A DNA stretch of 64,000 nucleotides from Terrimesophilobacter bigeumensis (GTDB lineage: Bacteria; Actinomycetota; Actinomycetes; Actinomycetales; Microbacteriaceae). The position numbers and the translations under genes are program-made. Positions 42,677 through 51,485 of the stretch are shown here, piece by piece. Location: assembly GCF_039537265.1 (NCBI RefSeq), contig NZ_BAABAE010000003.1:868001-932000 (forward strand), written 5' to 3'. Under the pieces are notes generated by a model. That model saw nothing but the letters and a program-made list of their open reading frames with translations, made no database searches and was not told where the DNA came from. Position 1 is the first letter of the stretch; each line of letters starts with the position of its first letter.

Positions 42677-43234
42677 CTAGTTCTTGCCGCCGAGGAGTCC
42701 ACCGAGCAGTCCACCGAGCAGGTCTCCGCCGGCCCCGCTGGATCCGCCGCCCCCGAGGAGTCCGCCCAGGAGGTCACCGATACCGCCGCCGGATGGTGCC
42801 GTCTCCTTCTTCGAGGAGGTGGTCTCCTCGGTCTTGCCGCCGAAGAACTTGTTGGCGAGCCAGGCGAGGACGATGGGGGCGACGATCGGGAGGATCTTCG
42901 CGATGATGTCCTGACCGACGCCCTTCGTGCTCGATACGGCCTTGACGACGTCATCCGTCTTCGAGCCGAACACGTGGCTGACGATCTTCTCGCCGTCCTT
43001 CGTGTCGATGTTGTCGAGCGAGGTGCGGCTGCCGAGTTTTCCGTTGTGGGATGCGAGTGCCTTCGTGAGCGACTCCTCGCCCTTCGAGTCCTGGACGTTG
43101 GACGCCATTCCGCCCACGAGCGTGGGAAGGATCTGCGACACAGCTGACTCTGCATCCTCCGAGGAGATCCCGAGCTGCTTGGCGATATCGCCGATCGGAA
43201 TCTGCTCGAGGAGGTCGTCGAATTGTGAAGACAT
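42677..43234 (-). CDS. DUF937 family protein
   Basis: A 185-residue protein. Residues 1-120 form a helical DUF937-type domain (LLEQIPIGDIAKQLGISSEDAESAVSQILPTLVGGMASN ... GEKIVSHVFG). A hydrophobic stretch IIAKILPIVAPIVLAWLANKFFGG and a Gly/Leu-rich tail of GGLLGG repeats follow. The start at 43234 (MSSQFDDLLEQ) has AGGA five bases upstream. Function unknown; the tail looks self-associating. Confidence 0.65.
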   Translation of the reverse strand: MSSQFDDLLEQIPIGDIAKQLGISSEDAESAVSQILPTLVGGMASNVQDSKGEESLTKALASHNGKLGSRTSLDNIDTKDGEKIVSHVFGSKTDDVVKAVSSTKGVGQDIIAKILPIVAPIVLAWLANKFFGGKTEETTSSKKETAPSGGGIGDLLGGLLGGGGSSGAGGDLLGGLLGGLLGGKN

Positions 43235-43345
43235 TGAGTCCTGCTTTCCTGTCGGCACCCCTGACCTGGGCGCTCCGTGGGTTCAACCTTAACTCACCTC
43301 GTGTAACACCAGGTCATCGATTTCTCGTCAGCCGGATGCTCACGA

Positions 43346-43351
43346 TAGAGT
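43346..43351 (+). promoter_or_regulatory. -10 box of the arg operon
   Basis: TAGAGT lies six bases before GTG 43358, the first codon of an arginine-rich leader ORF. This puts the transcription start on the leader start codon. No convincing -35 is visible. Confidence 0.5.
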
Positions 43352-43357
43352 GGCCAG

Positions 43358-43453
43358 GTGGAATTCAACCGCAGGACAGTGCTCGGCGACGCTCGCCTTG
43401 AGACGTTCCGCGGTCGCCGCGCGCGCCGACTTTCGGCGACGCCGCAGCGCTGA
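43358..43453 (+). CDS. Putative arginine leader peptide upstream of argC
   Basis: A 31-codon ORF, MEFNRRTVLGDARLETFRGR then RARRLSATPQR, with nine Arg codons: an early pair (codons 5-6) and a cluster RGRRARR (18-24). It begins at a leaderless GTG and stops 66 bases before argC. Its length, place and arginine content are those expected of an attenuation leader peptide. Translation is not proven, and the ORF could be chance in GC-rich DNA. Confidence 0.5.
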   Translation: MEFNRRTVLGDARLETFRGRRARRLSATPQR

Positions 43454-43481
43454 CCTGTCCAGCTGCCTCGCCGCGTCGCCG
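43384..43481 (+). promoter_or_regulatory. Candidate arginine attenuator (four pairing segments)
   Basis: Segment 1 CGGCGACGC (43384-43392), segment 2 GTCGCCG (43413-43419), segment 3 CGGCGACGC (43434-43442) and segment 4 GCGTCGCCG (43473-43481). Segments 1:2, 2:3 (seven pairs each) and 3:4 (nine pairs) are perfectly complementary and exclude one another. Arg codons lie just before segments 1 and 3. No T run follows segment 4, so termination might need Rho, or control may be on argC translation. Confidence 0.5.
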
Positions 43482-43519
43482 CCTCAACCCATCCGTTGCA
43501 CGCTCCAGAGGATTGAGAC

Positions 43520-44566
43520 ATGTCCATAGCCGTAGCCGTCGCCGGTGCGAGCGGGTATGCCGGGGGAGAACTCCTCCGCCTGCTCGCCGCACACCCCGAG
43601 TTCGAGGTGCGCACCGTCACCGCGCACCAGAACGCGGGTCAGTCGCTGTCGAGCGTCCACCCGCACCTGCACTCCTATCGTGACCTCGTGCTGGCCGAGA
43701 CCACCCGGGAAACCCTGGCCGGCCACGACGTGGTGTTCCTCGCGCTGCCGCACGGGCAGTCCGGAGCGATCACCGACGGGCTCGGCTCGGTCGGCCTCGT
43801 CGTCGACTGCGGCGCCGATCACCGTCTCACGGATGCCGCCGACTGGGCTTCCTTCTACGAAGGCGACTTCCACGAGCCGTGGACCTACGGGCTACCGGAG
43901 CTCGTGCTCGCCGGTGGCGGCACGCAGCGCGAGAGGCTCGTCGCCGCGAAGCGCATCGCCGTGCCCGGGTGCAACGTGACGGCCATCACCCTCGGGCTGG
44001 CCCCCGGCATCCGGGACCGCGTCGTCATGGCCGACGACCTCGTCGCGGTCCTCGCGGTCGGCACATCGGGCGCGGGCAAGAGTCTCAAGCCGGAGCTGCT
44101 CGCGAGCGAGATCGCCGGCTCGGCGAGCCCCTATGCCGTCGGGGGAGTGCACCGTCATACCCCGGAGATCCGGCAGAACCTCGCGGCGGCGGGCGGGCGC
44201 AACGTGAGCGTCTCGTTCACTCCGGTGCTCGTGCCGATGTCGCGCGGCATCCTCGCCACCTCGACGGCGCGACTGGCCCCCGGCATCCGGGCGGCCGAGG
44301 TGCGGGCGTCCTGGGAGGCCGCCTATGCCGACGAGGAGTTCGTGACGCTGCTGCCGGAGGGGCGTTTCCCGAAGACGGCGGATGTCGTGGGCGCCAACAC
44401 CGCTCTCCTCGGTCTCGCGGTCGACGAGTCGGCCGGGCGGGTCGTGGTCGTCTCGGCGATCGACAACCTCGTGAAGGGCACCGCAGGGGCGGCGATCCAG
44501 TCCGCGAACATCGCGCTCGGCCTGCCGGAATCGCTCGGCCTCCCGGTGAATGGGGTCGCACCGTGA
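43520..44566 (+). CDS. argC: N-acetyl-gamma-glutamyl-phosphate reductase
   Basis: A 348-residue NADPH-dependent reductase, third step of arginine synthesis. The dinucleotide loop is AVAGASGYAGGELLRLL, the catalytic Cys is in VPGCNVTAITLGLAP, and the His is in GGVHRHTPEIRQNL. ATG 43520 has AGAGGA seven bases upstream. It heads argCJBDF; its stop overlaps the argJ GTG. Confidence 0.96.
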   Translation: MSIAVAVAGASGYAGGELLRLLAAHPEFEVRTVTAHQNAGQSLSSVHPHLHSYRDLVLAETTRETLAGHDVVFLALPHGQSGAITDGLGSVGLVVDCGADHRLTDAADWASFYEGDFHEPWTYGLPELVLAGGGTQRERLVAAKRIAVPGCNVTAITLGLAPGIRDRVVMADDLVAVLAVGTSGAGKSLKPELLASEIAGSASPYAVGGVHRHTPEIRQNLAAAGGRNVSVSFTPVLVPMSRGILATSTARLAPGIRAAEVRASWEAAYADEEFVTLLPEGRFPKTADVVGANTALLGLAVDESAGRVVVVSAIDNLVKGTAGAAIQSANIALGLPESLGLPVNGVAP

Positions 44567-45714
44567 GCGTGACGGCGGCCGCCGGGTTCGACGCGGCCGG
44601 TGTCGCAGCCGGTCTCAAGGGCTCCGGCGGGCTCGACCTCGCCCTCGTCGTCAACCGGGGGCCGTTGACCTCGGCGGCTGCGGTGTTCACGAGCAACCGG
44701 TCGAAGGCGAACCCGATCCTCTGGTCCCAGCAGGTCATCGCCGACGGCGCGGTCAGTGCGATCGTGCTCAACTCGGGCGGGGCGAACTGCTTCACCGGTC
44801 CGCAGGGCTTCCAGACGACGCACGCGACGGCCGAGGCCGTCGCCGCGGCACTCGAGGTCTCGGCGGGCGATGTGCTCGTGTGCTCGACCGGGCTCATCGG
44901 AGAGCAGCTCGACCGCCCGAAGGTGCTGGCCGGTGTCGAGGCGGCTGCAGTCGCGCTCAGCGCGGAGGGCGGGACTGCTGCGGCTCGGGCGATCATGACG
45001 ACGGATACGGTGGAGAAGACCGCGGTGCACACCGGCGCAGGCTGGACCATCGGCGGCATGGCCAAGGGGGCGGGCATGCTCGCCCCGGCGCTGGCGACCA
45101 TGCTCGTCGTTCTCACGACGGATGCCGTGCTCGACGCCACCGAACTCGACACGGCGCTGCGCGAGGCCGTGCGCACCACTTTCGACCGGCTCGACTCCGA
45201 CGGCTGCACGTCGACGAACGACCAGGTCACACTCCTGGCCTCTGGCGCATCCGGTATCCGCCCGGAGCCCGCGGACTTCCAGGAGGAGCTCTCCGCCGTC
45301 TGCGCCGACCTCGCCCGCCAACTCATGGCCGACGCCGAGGGGGCGAGCCACGAGATCACGATCGAGGTTCGCGGGGCGGCGAGCGAGGCCGACGCCGAGG
45401 ATGTGGGGCGCTCGATCGCGCGCAGCAACCTGTTCAAGACGGCGGTCTTCGGCAACGATCCGAACTGGGGGAGAGTGCTCGCGGCGATCGGCACGACCGG
45501 CGCCGATTTCGACCCCTACCGGGTCGACGTGTCGATGAACGGCGTGCGCGTCTGCCACGCCGGGCAGCCGGATGCGCCGAGAGAGACCGTGGACCTCAGC
45601 CCTCGCGCGCTGCTTCTCGAACTCGAGCTCTTCGCGGGCGACGCTGCCGCGACCATCCTGACAAACGACCTCACCCACGACTACGTGCACGAGAACAGCG
45701 CGTACTCGAGTTGA
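44563..45714 (+). CDS. argJ: Bifunctional ornithine acetyltransferase/N-acetylglutamate synthase
   Basis: A 383-residue Ntn-type enzyme that recycles acetyl groups in arginine synthesis. It is made as a precursor that cleaves itself before Thr; this is T179 in KGAGMLAPALATMLVVLTTDA. The usual Asn after the Pro is replaced by Ala, as often in actinobacteria. Further motifs are TSNRSKANPILWSQQ, NSGGANCFTG and KTAVFGNDPNWGR. GTG 44563 overlaps the argC stop. Confidence 0.95.
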   Translation: MSVTAAAGFDAAGVAAGLKGSGGLDLALVVNRGPLTSAAAVFTSNRSKANPILWSQQVIADGAVSAIVLNSGGANCFTGPQGFQTTHATAEAVAAALEVSAGDVLVCSTGLIGEQLDRPKVLAGVEAAAVALSAEGGTAAARAIMTTDTVEKTAVHTGAGWTIGGMAKGAGMLAPALATMLVVLTTDAVLDATELDTALREAVRTTFDRLDSDGCTSTNDQVTLLASGASGIRPEPADFQEELSAVCADLARQLMADAEGASHEITIEVRGAASEADAEDVGRSIARSNLFKTAVFGNDPNWGRVLAAIGTTGADFDPYRVDVSMNGVRVCHAGQPDAPRETVDLSPRALLLELELFAGDAAATILTNDLTHDYVHENSAYSS

Positions 45715-45716
45715 CG

Positions 45717-46592
45717 ATGGCGGAACACGACATGCCTGCGGGGGAGTGGCTGGACCAGCATCGCGGCGAGACGGTAGTGGTCAAGTTCGGCGGCAACGCG
45801 ATGGTCGACGATGCGCTCTCCCGCGCCTTCGCCGAGGACATCGTCGCGTTGCAGCAGGCCGGGCTCCGTCCGATCGTGACACACGGCGGCGGGCCGCAGA
45901 TCTCCGCAGAGCTGGTCGCCCGCGGCATCCCAAGCGAGTTCCGCGGGGGGTTGCGGGTCACGAGTCCGGATGCCGCGGTCGTCGTGCGGGACGTGCTCGC
46001 CCGGCTGGGCACGGAGCTCGCCGCGCAGCTCAGGGCAGCCGGCGGGGACGCCATCGCCCTGGCCGCGGAGCCGCCGAGCCAGGGGGGAGCGCTCTTCGCC
46101 GGACGGCGCATCGGCACGGTCGTGAACGGCCAACCCGTCGACCTCGGGTGGGCAGGCGAGGCCACGACGGTCGACGCCGCGAGCATCGCAGCGGTGCTCG
46201 ACTCCGGGCGCATCCCGGTCGTCTCGGCGATCGGGATCGAGGAGGGCACCGGCGACCTGCTCAACATCAACGCCGACTCGGCGGCGGGGAGCCTTGCCGT
46301 CGCGGTGCAGGCCGACTGGCTCCTGCTGCTCACCGATGTCGCGGGTCTCTATCGCGACTGGCCGAACCGTGACTCGCTCGTCACCACGATCGACACGGTG
46401 GAGCTCACCGGGCTCCTCCCCTCGCTCGAGGCGGGGATGATCCCCAAGATGACCGCGTGCCTGAGCGCCGTCGAAGGCGGGGTGGGGCATGCCGCGATCG
46501 TCGACGGCCGCATCCCGCACACGCTCCTCGCCGAGCCTTTCGGCACCTCAGGCACGACCGTCACCCGCCTCGCCGAAGGGACCGCCCCATGA
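45717..46592 (+). CDS. argB: Acetylglutamate kinase
   Basis: A 291-residue amino-acid kinase that phosphorylates N-acetylglutamate, normally the arginine-inhibited step. It shows VVVKFGGNAM, THGGGPQIS, the substrate loop EFRGGLRVTSP and the C-terminal GMIPKMTACLSAVEGGVGHAAIVDGR. The ATG follows the argJ stop after two bases. Its stop overlaps argD. Confidence 0.96.
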   Translation: MAEHDMPAGEWLDQHRGETVVVKFGGNAMVDDALSRAFAEDIVALQQAGLRPIVTHGGGPQISAELVARGIPSEFRGGLRVTSPDAAVVVRDVLARLGTELAAQLRAAGGDAIALAAEPPSQGGALFAGRRIGTVVNGQPVDLGWAGEATTVDAASIAAVLDSGRIPVVSAIGIEEGTGDLLNINADSAAGSLAVAVQADWLLLLTDVAGLYRDWPNRDSLVTTIDTVELTGLLPSLEAGMIPKMTACLSAVEGGVGHAAIVDGRIPHTLLAEPFGTSGTTVTRLAEGTAP

Positions 46593-47821
46593 CCGACACC
46601 GTCGCACCCACGCCGCCCTGGCTCGATCGTTACCGCGCGAGCATGATGGGCACCGTCACGACCCCGCTCGCGCTCCTCGTGCGCGGCGAGGGCTGCCACG
46701 TCTGGGATGCCGACGGCACCCGCTACCTCGACTTCCTCGCCGGGATCGCCGTCAACGCGCTCGGCCACGCGCATCCGGCGCTCGTGGCCGCCGTGAGCAG
46801 CCAGATCGCGACCCTTGCGCACGTCTCCAACTACTTCGCGACACCTCCCCAGGTCGAACTCGCCGAGCGGTTGCGCCGCATCACGGGGGCTGGTGACGAC
46901 GGCCGCGTCTTCCTCTGCAACTCGGGCACCGAGGCGATCGAGGTGGCGTTCAAGCTCGCCAGGCTCAATGGCGCAGGCCTCAATCGTGCGGGCGGCGAGC
47001 GTCCGCGCATCCTGAGCCTCCAGCGCTCCTTCCACGGCCGCACGATGGGTGCGCTCTCGCTCACCGGACAGCCCGCGCTGCAGGAGCCCTTCGCCCCGCT
47101 CGTCCCCGGCGTGGAGCACATCGACTCGACCATCGAGGCGCTCGAGGCGGCCATGGGCCCGGATGTCGCGGCGCTCTTCCTCGAGCCGATCAAGGGCGAG
47201 GCCGGCGTCGTCGACCTCCCGGAGGGCTACCTGAAGCGTGCGCGTGAACTCACCACGGAGCACGGCGCGCTGCTCATCCTCGATGAGATCCAGACCGGCA
47301 TCGGGCGCACCGGCAGCTGGTTCGCCTTCCAGCAGTTCGGCATCGTTCCGGATGCCATCGCGCTCGCGAAGGGGATCGCCGGCGGTGTGCCGATCGGTGC
47401 GCTCGTGACCTTCGGTGCGGCATCCGGACTTCTGCAGGCGGGCCATCACGGCAGCACGTTCGGCGGCAACCCGCTCGCCGCGGCGGCCGGCAATGCGGTG
47501 CTCGGGGAGATCGAGTCGGCCGGCCTCGTCGAGAACGCCGCCCGTCGCGGGGCGGAGCTGCGGTCGCTCATCGCCGGCATCGGGCACCCGCTCGTCGCCG
47601 AGGTGCGCGGGCGCGGCCTGCTCATCGGGATCGGCCTCTCCAGCCCTGTGGCCAAGGAGTTGTCGGCGGCAGCACTCGCGCACGGGCTCATCGTCAACGC
47701 GCCGAACGAGCACAGCATCCGGATCGCGCCGCCGCTCATCGTGGGCGATGCAGAGCTCGCCGAATTCAGGACTTTGTTCATCCAGGCCCTCGAGGCCACA
47801 GCACTGGAGGCCACAGCATGA
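46589..47821 (+). CDS. argD: Acetylornithine aminotransferase
   Basis: A 410-residue class-III PLP transaminase. The cofactor Lys is in IALAKGIAGGVPIGA. LILDEIQTGIGRTG and HHGSTFGGNPLAAAAG are diagnostic. The last ten residues are a duplicated LEATA-LEATA tail from a 15-base tandem repeat. ATG 46589 overlaps the argB stop, and the argF ATG overlaps the argD stop. Confidence 0.95.
   Translation: MTDTVAPTPPWLDRYRASMMGTVTTPLALLVRGEGCHVWDADGTRYLDFLAGIAVNALGHAHPALVAAVSSQIATLAHVSNYFATPPQVELAERLRRITGAGDDGRVFLCNSGTEAIEVAFKLARLNGAGLNRAGGERPRILSLQRSFHGRTMGALSLTGQPALQEPFAPLVPGVEHIDSTIEALEAAMGPDVAALFLEPIKGEAGVVDLPEGYLKRARELTTEHGALLILDEIQTGIGRTGSWFAFQQFGIVPDAIALAKGIAGGVPIGALVTFGAASGLLQAGHHGSTFGGNPLAAAAGNAVLGEIESAGLVENAARRGAELRSLIAGIGHPLVAEVRGRGLLIGIGLSSPVAKELSAAALAHGLIVNAPNEHSIRIAPPLIVGDAELAEFRTLFIQALEATALEATA
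47792..47818 (+). repeat. 15-base tandem duplication at the argD/argF junction
   Basis: GAGGCCACAGCA occurs at 47792 and again at 47807, 15 bases later, and ends in the ATGA overlap of argD and argF. Confidence 0.75.
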
Positions 47822-48741
47822 CCAGACACTTCCTGCGGGACGACGATCTGAGCCAGGCGGAGCAGTCCGCCATCCTCGACCTCGCGATCGACCTCAAGAA
47901 AGATCGCTTCGGCACCAGGCCGCTGGCGGGGCCGCAGACGGTCGCCGTCATCTTCGACAAGTCGTCGACGCGCACGCGGGTCTCCTTCGCGGTGGGCATC
48001 GCCGACCTCGGCGGCGTTCCGCTCATTATCAGCACCGCCAACAGCCAGCTCGGCGGCAAGGAGACCGCCGCCGACACTGCGCGGGTGCTCGAGCGGCAGG
48101 TCGCGGCGATCGTCTGGCGCACCTACGGTCAGGCCGGCCTCGAGGAGATGGCCGCCGGGACGACCGTGCCCGTCGTCAACGCCCTGAGCGACGACTTCCA
48201 CCCCTGCCAACTGCTCGCCGACCTGCTCACGATCCGCGAGCATCGCGGTGCTCTCGCCGGGCTCACGGTCACCTTCCTCGGCGATGGTGCGAGCAACATG
48301 GCGCAGTCCTACCTGCTCGCCGGGGCGACCGCCGGCATGCACGTGCGCGTCGCATCGCCCGCCGACTATGCGCCGATGGATGCCGTCGTCGCCGACGCGG
48401 ATGCGCGCGCTGCTACGACGGGCGGCTCGATCACCCTCTACACCGACCCGCTCGAGGCGGTAGCCGGCGCGGACGTCGTCGTCACCGACACCTGGGTCTC
48501 GATGGGCAAGGAGGAGGAGAAGGCGCAGCGCCTGACGACCCTCAGCCCGTACCAGGTGAACGCCGACCTCCTCGCGCTCGCGAAGCCCGACGCGCTCTTC
48601 CTGCACTGCCTTCCGGCCGACCGCGGCTTCGAGGTCACCGCCGAGGTGCTCGACGGTCCGCAGAGCGTCATTTGGGATGAGGCGGAGAACCGCCTGCACG
48701 CCCAGAAGGCCCTGCTCGTCTGGCTGCTCCAGCAAGCCTGA
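47818..48741 (+). CDS. argF: Ornithine carbamoyltransferase
   Basis: A 307-residue anabolic enzyme that makes citrulline. The carbamoyl-phosphate site is KSSTRTRVSF, with HPCQLLADLLTI, the ornithine loop DTWVSMGKEEE and FLHCLPADRG. It is followed directly by argG. No argR gene lies between them, unlike the usual actinobacterial cluster. Confidence 0.96.
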   Translation: MTRHFLRDDDLSQAEQSAILDLAIDLKKDRFGTRPLAGPQTVAVIFDKSSTRTRVSFAVGIADLGGVPLIISTANSQLGGKETAADTARVLERQVAAIVWRTYGQAGLEEMAAGTTVPVVNALSDDFHPCQLLADLLTIREHRGALAGLTVTFLGDGASNMAQSYLLAGATAGMHVRVASPADYAPMDAVVADADARAATTGGSITLYTDPLEAVAGADVVVTDTWVSMGKEEEKAQRLTTLSPYQVNADLLALAKPDALFLHCLPADRGFEVTAEVLDGPQSVIWDEAENRLHAQKALLVWLLQQA

Positions 48742-48742
48742 A

Positions 48743-48776
48743 TACACTGAAACCGAACCACAAGGAGATCCACCAC
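48743..48776 (+). promoter_or_regulatory. argG promoter and ribosome binding site
   Basis: TACACT (48743-48748) just after the argF stop is a likely -10, and AAGGAG stands a few bases before ATG 48777. argG can thus be transcribed separately from argCJBDF. Confidence 0.5.
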
Positions 48777-49976
48777 ATGTCAGAACGCGTAGTCCTCGCC
48801 TATTCGGGCGGCCTCGACACCTCCGTCGGCATCGGCTGGCTGAAGGATGCCACCGGCAAGGAGGTCGTGGCCCTCGCCGTCGACGTCGGCCAGGGCGGGG
48901 AGGACATGGAGGACATCCGCCAGCGCGCTCTCGCCTGCGGTGCGGTCGAGGCGGTCGTCGTCGACGCGAAGGAGGAGTTCGCGAACGACTACCTCATGCC
49001 GGCACTGAAGGCGAACGCGAGCTACCAGAAGCAGTACCCGCTCGTGTCGGGGCTCTCCCGTCCGCTCATCGCGAAGTACCTCGCGGCCACGGCCCACGAG
49101 CTCGGCGCGGACAGCGTCGCCCACGGCTGCACGGGCAAGGGAAACGACCAGGTACGGTTCGAGGCGGCCATCGCGGCGCTCGCGCCGGAGCTCACGAGCA
49201 TCGCGCCCGTGCGGGACCTCGCACTCACCCGCGACAAGGCGATCGTGTACGCGCAGGAGCACAACCTGCCGATCGAGCAGTCCAAGAAGAACCCGTACTC
49301 GATCGACAAGAACGTGTGGGGCCGCACCCTGGAGACCGGCTTCCTCGAGGACCCGTGGAACCCGCCGATTGAGGACCTCTACGAGTACACGCAGAACCCG
49401 GCGGAGGTGAAGCCGGCCGATGAGATCATCATCACGTTCGAGCGGGGCGTGCCCGTCGCGATCGACGGTGCGGCGCAGTCGCCGCTCGAGATCGTCCAGA
49501 ACCTCAACACGCTCGCCGGCAAGCACGGCATCGGACGGATCGACATCATCGAGGATCGCCTCGTCGGCATCAAGAGCCGTGAGATCTACGAGACGCCGGC
49601 CGCGACCACGCTCATCGTCGCGCACGAGGCGCTCGAGAACCTCACCCTCGAGCGCGACCTGAACCGCTACAAGCGCAAGGTCGAGGCCGACTGGGCGAAC
49701 CTGGTCTACGACGGCCTGTGGTTCTCGGCGCTCAAGCGCTCGCTCGATGTCTTCATCGACGATACGCAGAGTCACGTGAGCGGCGACATCCGGCTCACCC
49801 TCCAGGGGGGCCGCGCGGTCGTGACGGGCCAGCGCAGCCAGGAGAGTCTCTACGACTTCGACCTCGCGACCTACGACACCGGGGACACCTTCGACCAGTC
49901 GCTCTCCAAGGGCTTCATCGAGCTGTGGTCGCTTCCGAGCCGGATCTCGGCGCGTCGCGACCTGGCCGGAAAGTAG
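48777..49976 (+). CDS. argG: Argininosuccinate synthase
   Basis: A 399-residue ATP-pyrophosphatase enzyme joining citrulline and aspartate. The P-loop is AYSGGLDTSVGIGWL (residues 8-22). Further motifs are HGCTGKGNDQVRFE, SKKNPYSIDKNVWGR and a C-terminal tetramer helix. A tandem REP-like element lies between it and argH. Confidence 0.97.
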   Translation: MSERVVLAYSGGLDTSVGIGWLKDATGKEVVALAVDVGQGGEDMEDIRQRALACGAVEAVVVDAKEEFANDYLMPALKANASYQKQYPLVSGLSRPLIAKYLAATAHELGADSVAHGCTGKGNDQVRFEAAIAALAPELTSIAPVRDLALTRDKAIVYAQEHNLPIEQSKKNPYSIDKNVWGRTLETGFLEDPWNPPIEDLYEYTQNPAEVKPADEIIITFERGVPVAIDGAAQSPLEIVQNLNTLAGKHGIGRIDIIEDRLVGIKSREIYETPAATTLIVAHEALENLTLERDLNRYKRKVEADWANLVYDGLWFSALKRSLDVFIDDTQSHVSGDIRLTLQGGRAVVTGQRSQESLYDFDLATYDTGDTFDQSLSKGFIELWSLPSRISARRDLAGK

Positions 49977-49981
49977 GGCAG

Positions 49982-50049
49982 TTTCTCGGATTGAGTCACC
50001 GGCTTCTCGGACTGAGCCACCAGTTTCTCGGATTGAGCTTGTCGAAATC
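49982..50049 (+). repeat. REP-like element with three tandem heads between argG and argH
   Basis: TTTCTCGGATTGAGTCACCGG, CTTCTCGGACTGAGCCACC and TTTCTCGGATTGAG followed by CTTGTCGAAATCC. The period is 21 bases, and only the last unit has the full tail. It fills most of the 93-base gap. Confidence 0.7.
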
Positions 50050-50069
50050 CCCCACACGAAAGGCGAGCA

Positions 50070-51485
50070 ATGAGCTCACAAGGCACCACGAACGAAGGCT
50101 CCCTCTGGGGCGCCCGTTTCGCGGGCGGTCCATCGCCCGAGCTCGCCCGACTGAGCCGCTCGACCCACTTCGACTGGCAGCTCGCCGCCTACGACATTGC
50201 GGGCTCCCAAGCGCACGCCAAGGCGCTCGCGGCTGCAGGCTATCTGGACGATGCCGAGCTCGAGCGGATGCTGGCCGCCCTCGACTCGCTCCTTGCCGGG
50301 GTGCAGGATGGCTCGGTCGCTCCGCAGGAGTCCGATGAGGATGTGCACGGCGCGCTCGAACGGGAGTTGCTGGCGATCGCCGGGCCGGAGCTCGGCGGCA
50401 GGCTGCGCGCCGGCCGCAGCCGCAACGACCAGATCGCCACGCTCATCCGGCTCTACCTGCTCGACCATGCGCGCGTGATCGGCCGGCTCGTGGTGGACCT
50501 CATCGACGCGATCGCCGCGCAGGCAGCAGCGCATCCGGATGCCCCGATGCCCGGCCGCACCCATCTGCAGCACGCGCAGCCCGTCCTGCTCGCCCACCAT
50601 CTGCTGGCGCACGCCTGGCCGCTCGTGCGCGACCTGGAGCGGCTGCGCGACTGGCGGGTGCGGGCATCCGTTTCGCCGTACGGCGCGGGGGCGCTCGCGG
50701 GAAGCTCGCTGGGTCTTGATCCGGCGCTCGTCGCCGCAGAACTCGGCCTCTCAGGTCCCTCCGAGAACTCGATCGACGCGACGGCCGCGCGCGACGTCGT
50801 CGCCGAGTTCGCGTTCGTCGCCGCGCAACTCGGCATCGACCTCTCCCGGTTCGCCGAGGAGCTCATCCTCTGGAATACGCGCGAGTTCGGTTTCGTGACG
50901 CTCGACGACGCCTTCTCGACGGGCTCGTCGATCATGCCGCAGAAGAAGAATCCGGATATCGCGGAGCTCGCCCGCGGCAAGGCGGGCCGGCTCATCGGCA
51001 ATCTCACTGGTCTGCTCGCGACCCTCAAGGGCCTTCCGCTCGCTTACAACCGCGACCTGCAGGAGGACAAGGAGCCGGTGTTCGACTCGGTCGAGACGCT
51101 GGAGGTGCTCCTGCCGGCCTTCACCGGCATGGTCGCGAGCCTGCGCTTCGACACGGAGCGGATGGCCGAGCTGGCCCCGCAGGGCTTCTCGCTGGCGACG
51201 GATGTCGCTGAGTGGCTCGTGCGGCAGGGCGTGCCCTTCCGCGAGGCGCACGAGGTGAGCGGTTCCCTCGTGCGGTTCTGCGAGCAGAACGGCCTCGCGC
51301 TCGACGAGGCGAGCGACGAGCAGTTGCGGGAGGTGTCGCCGCTGCTGACCGCCGACGTGCGCAGCGTCCTCACGGTCGAGGGCTCGATCGCGAGCCGCAA
51401 TGGCGTCGGCGGGACCGCGCCCGCCCGTGTCGCCGAGCAGCTCGCAGCCCTCACGGCACGGGTCGCCGCGCTTTCCGCACCGTGA
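50070..51485 (+). CDS. argH: Argininosuccinate lyase
   Basis: A 471-residue fumarase-superfamily lyase, the last step of arginine synthesis. The signature GSSIMPQKKNPD is intact, as are LWGARFAGGPSPEL, GAGALAGSSLG and SRNDQIATLIRLY. It begins 20 bases after the tandem repeat behind an AAGG-type site. Its end overlaps the next gene's GTG. Confidence 0.96.
   Translation: MSSQGTTNEGSLWGARFAGGPSPELARLSRSTHFDWQLAAYDIAGSQAHAKALAAAGYLDDAELERMLAALDSLLAGVQDGSVAPQESDEDVHGALERELLAIAGPELGGRLRAGRSRNDQIATLIRLYLLDHARVIGRLVVDLIDAIAAQAAAHPDAPMPGRTHLQHAQPVLLAHHLLAHAWPLVRDLERLRDWRVRASVSPYGAGALAGSSLGLDPALVAAELGLSGPSENSIDATAARDVVAEFAFVAAQLGIDLSRFAEELILWNTREFGFVTLDDAFSTGSSIMPQKKNPDIAELARGKAGRLIGNLTGLLATLKGLPLAYNRDLQEDKEPVFDSVETLEVLLPAFTGMVASLRFDTERMAELAPQGFSLATDVAEWLVRQGVPFREAHEVSGSLVRFCEQNGLALDEASDEQLREVSPLLTADVRSVLTVEGSIASRNGVGGTAPARVAEQLAALTARVAALSAP

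Noticed and set aside
43473..43500. Segment 3:4 stem as a classic intrinsic terminator
   Set aside because: No T run follows (CCTCAACCC). Any termination would need Rho or act on translation, so it is called only a candidate attenuator.
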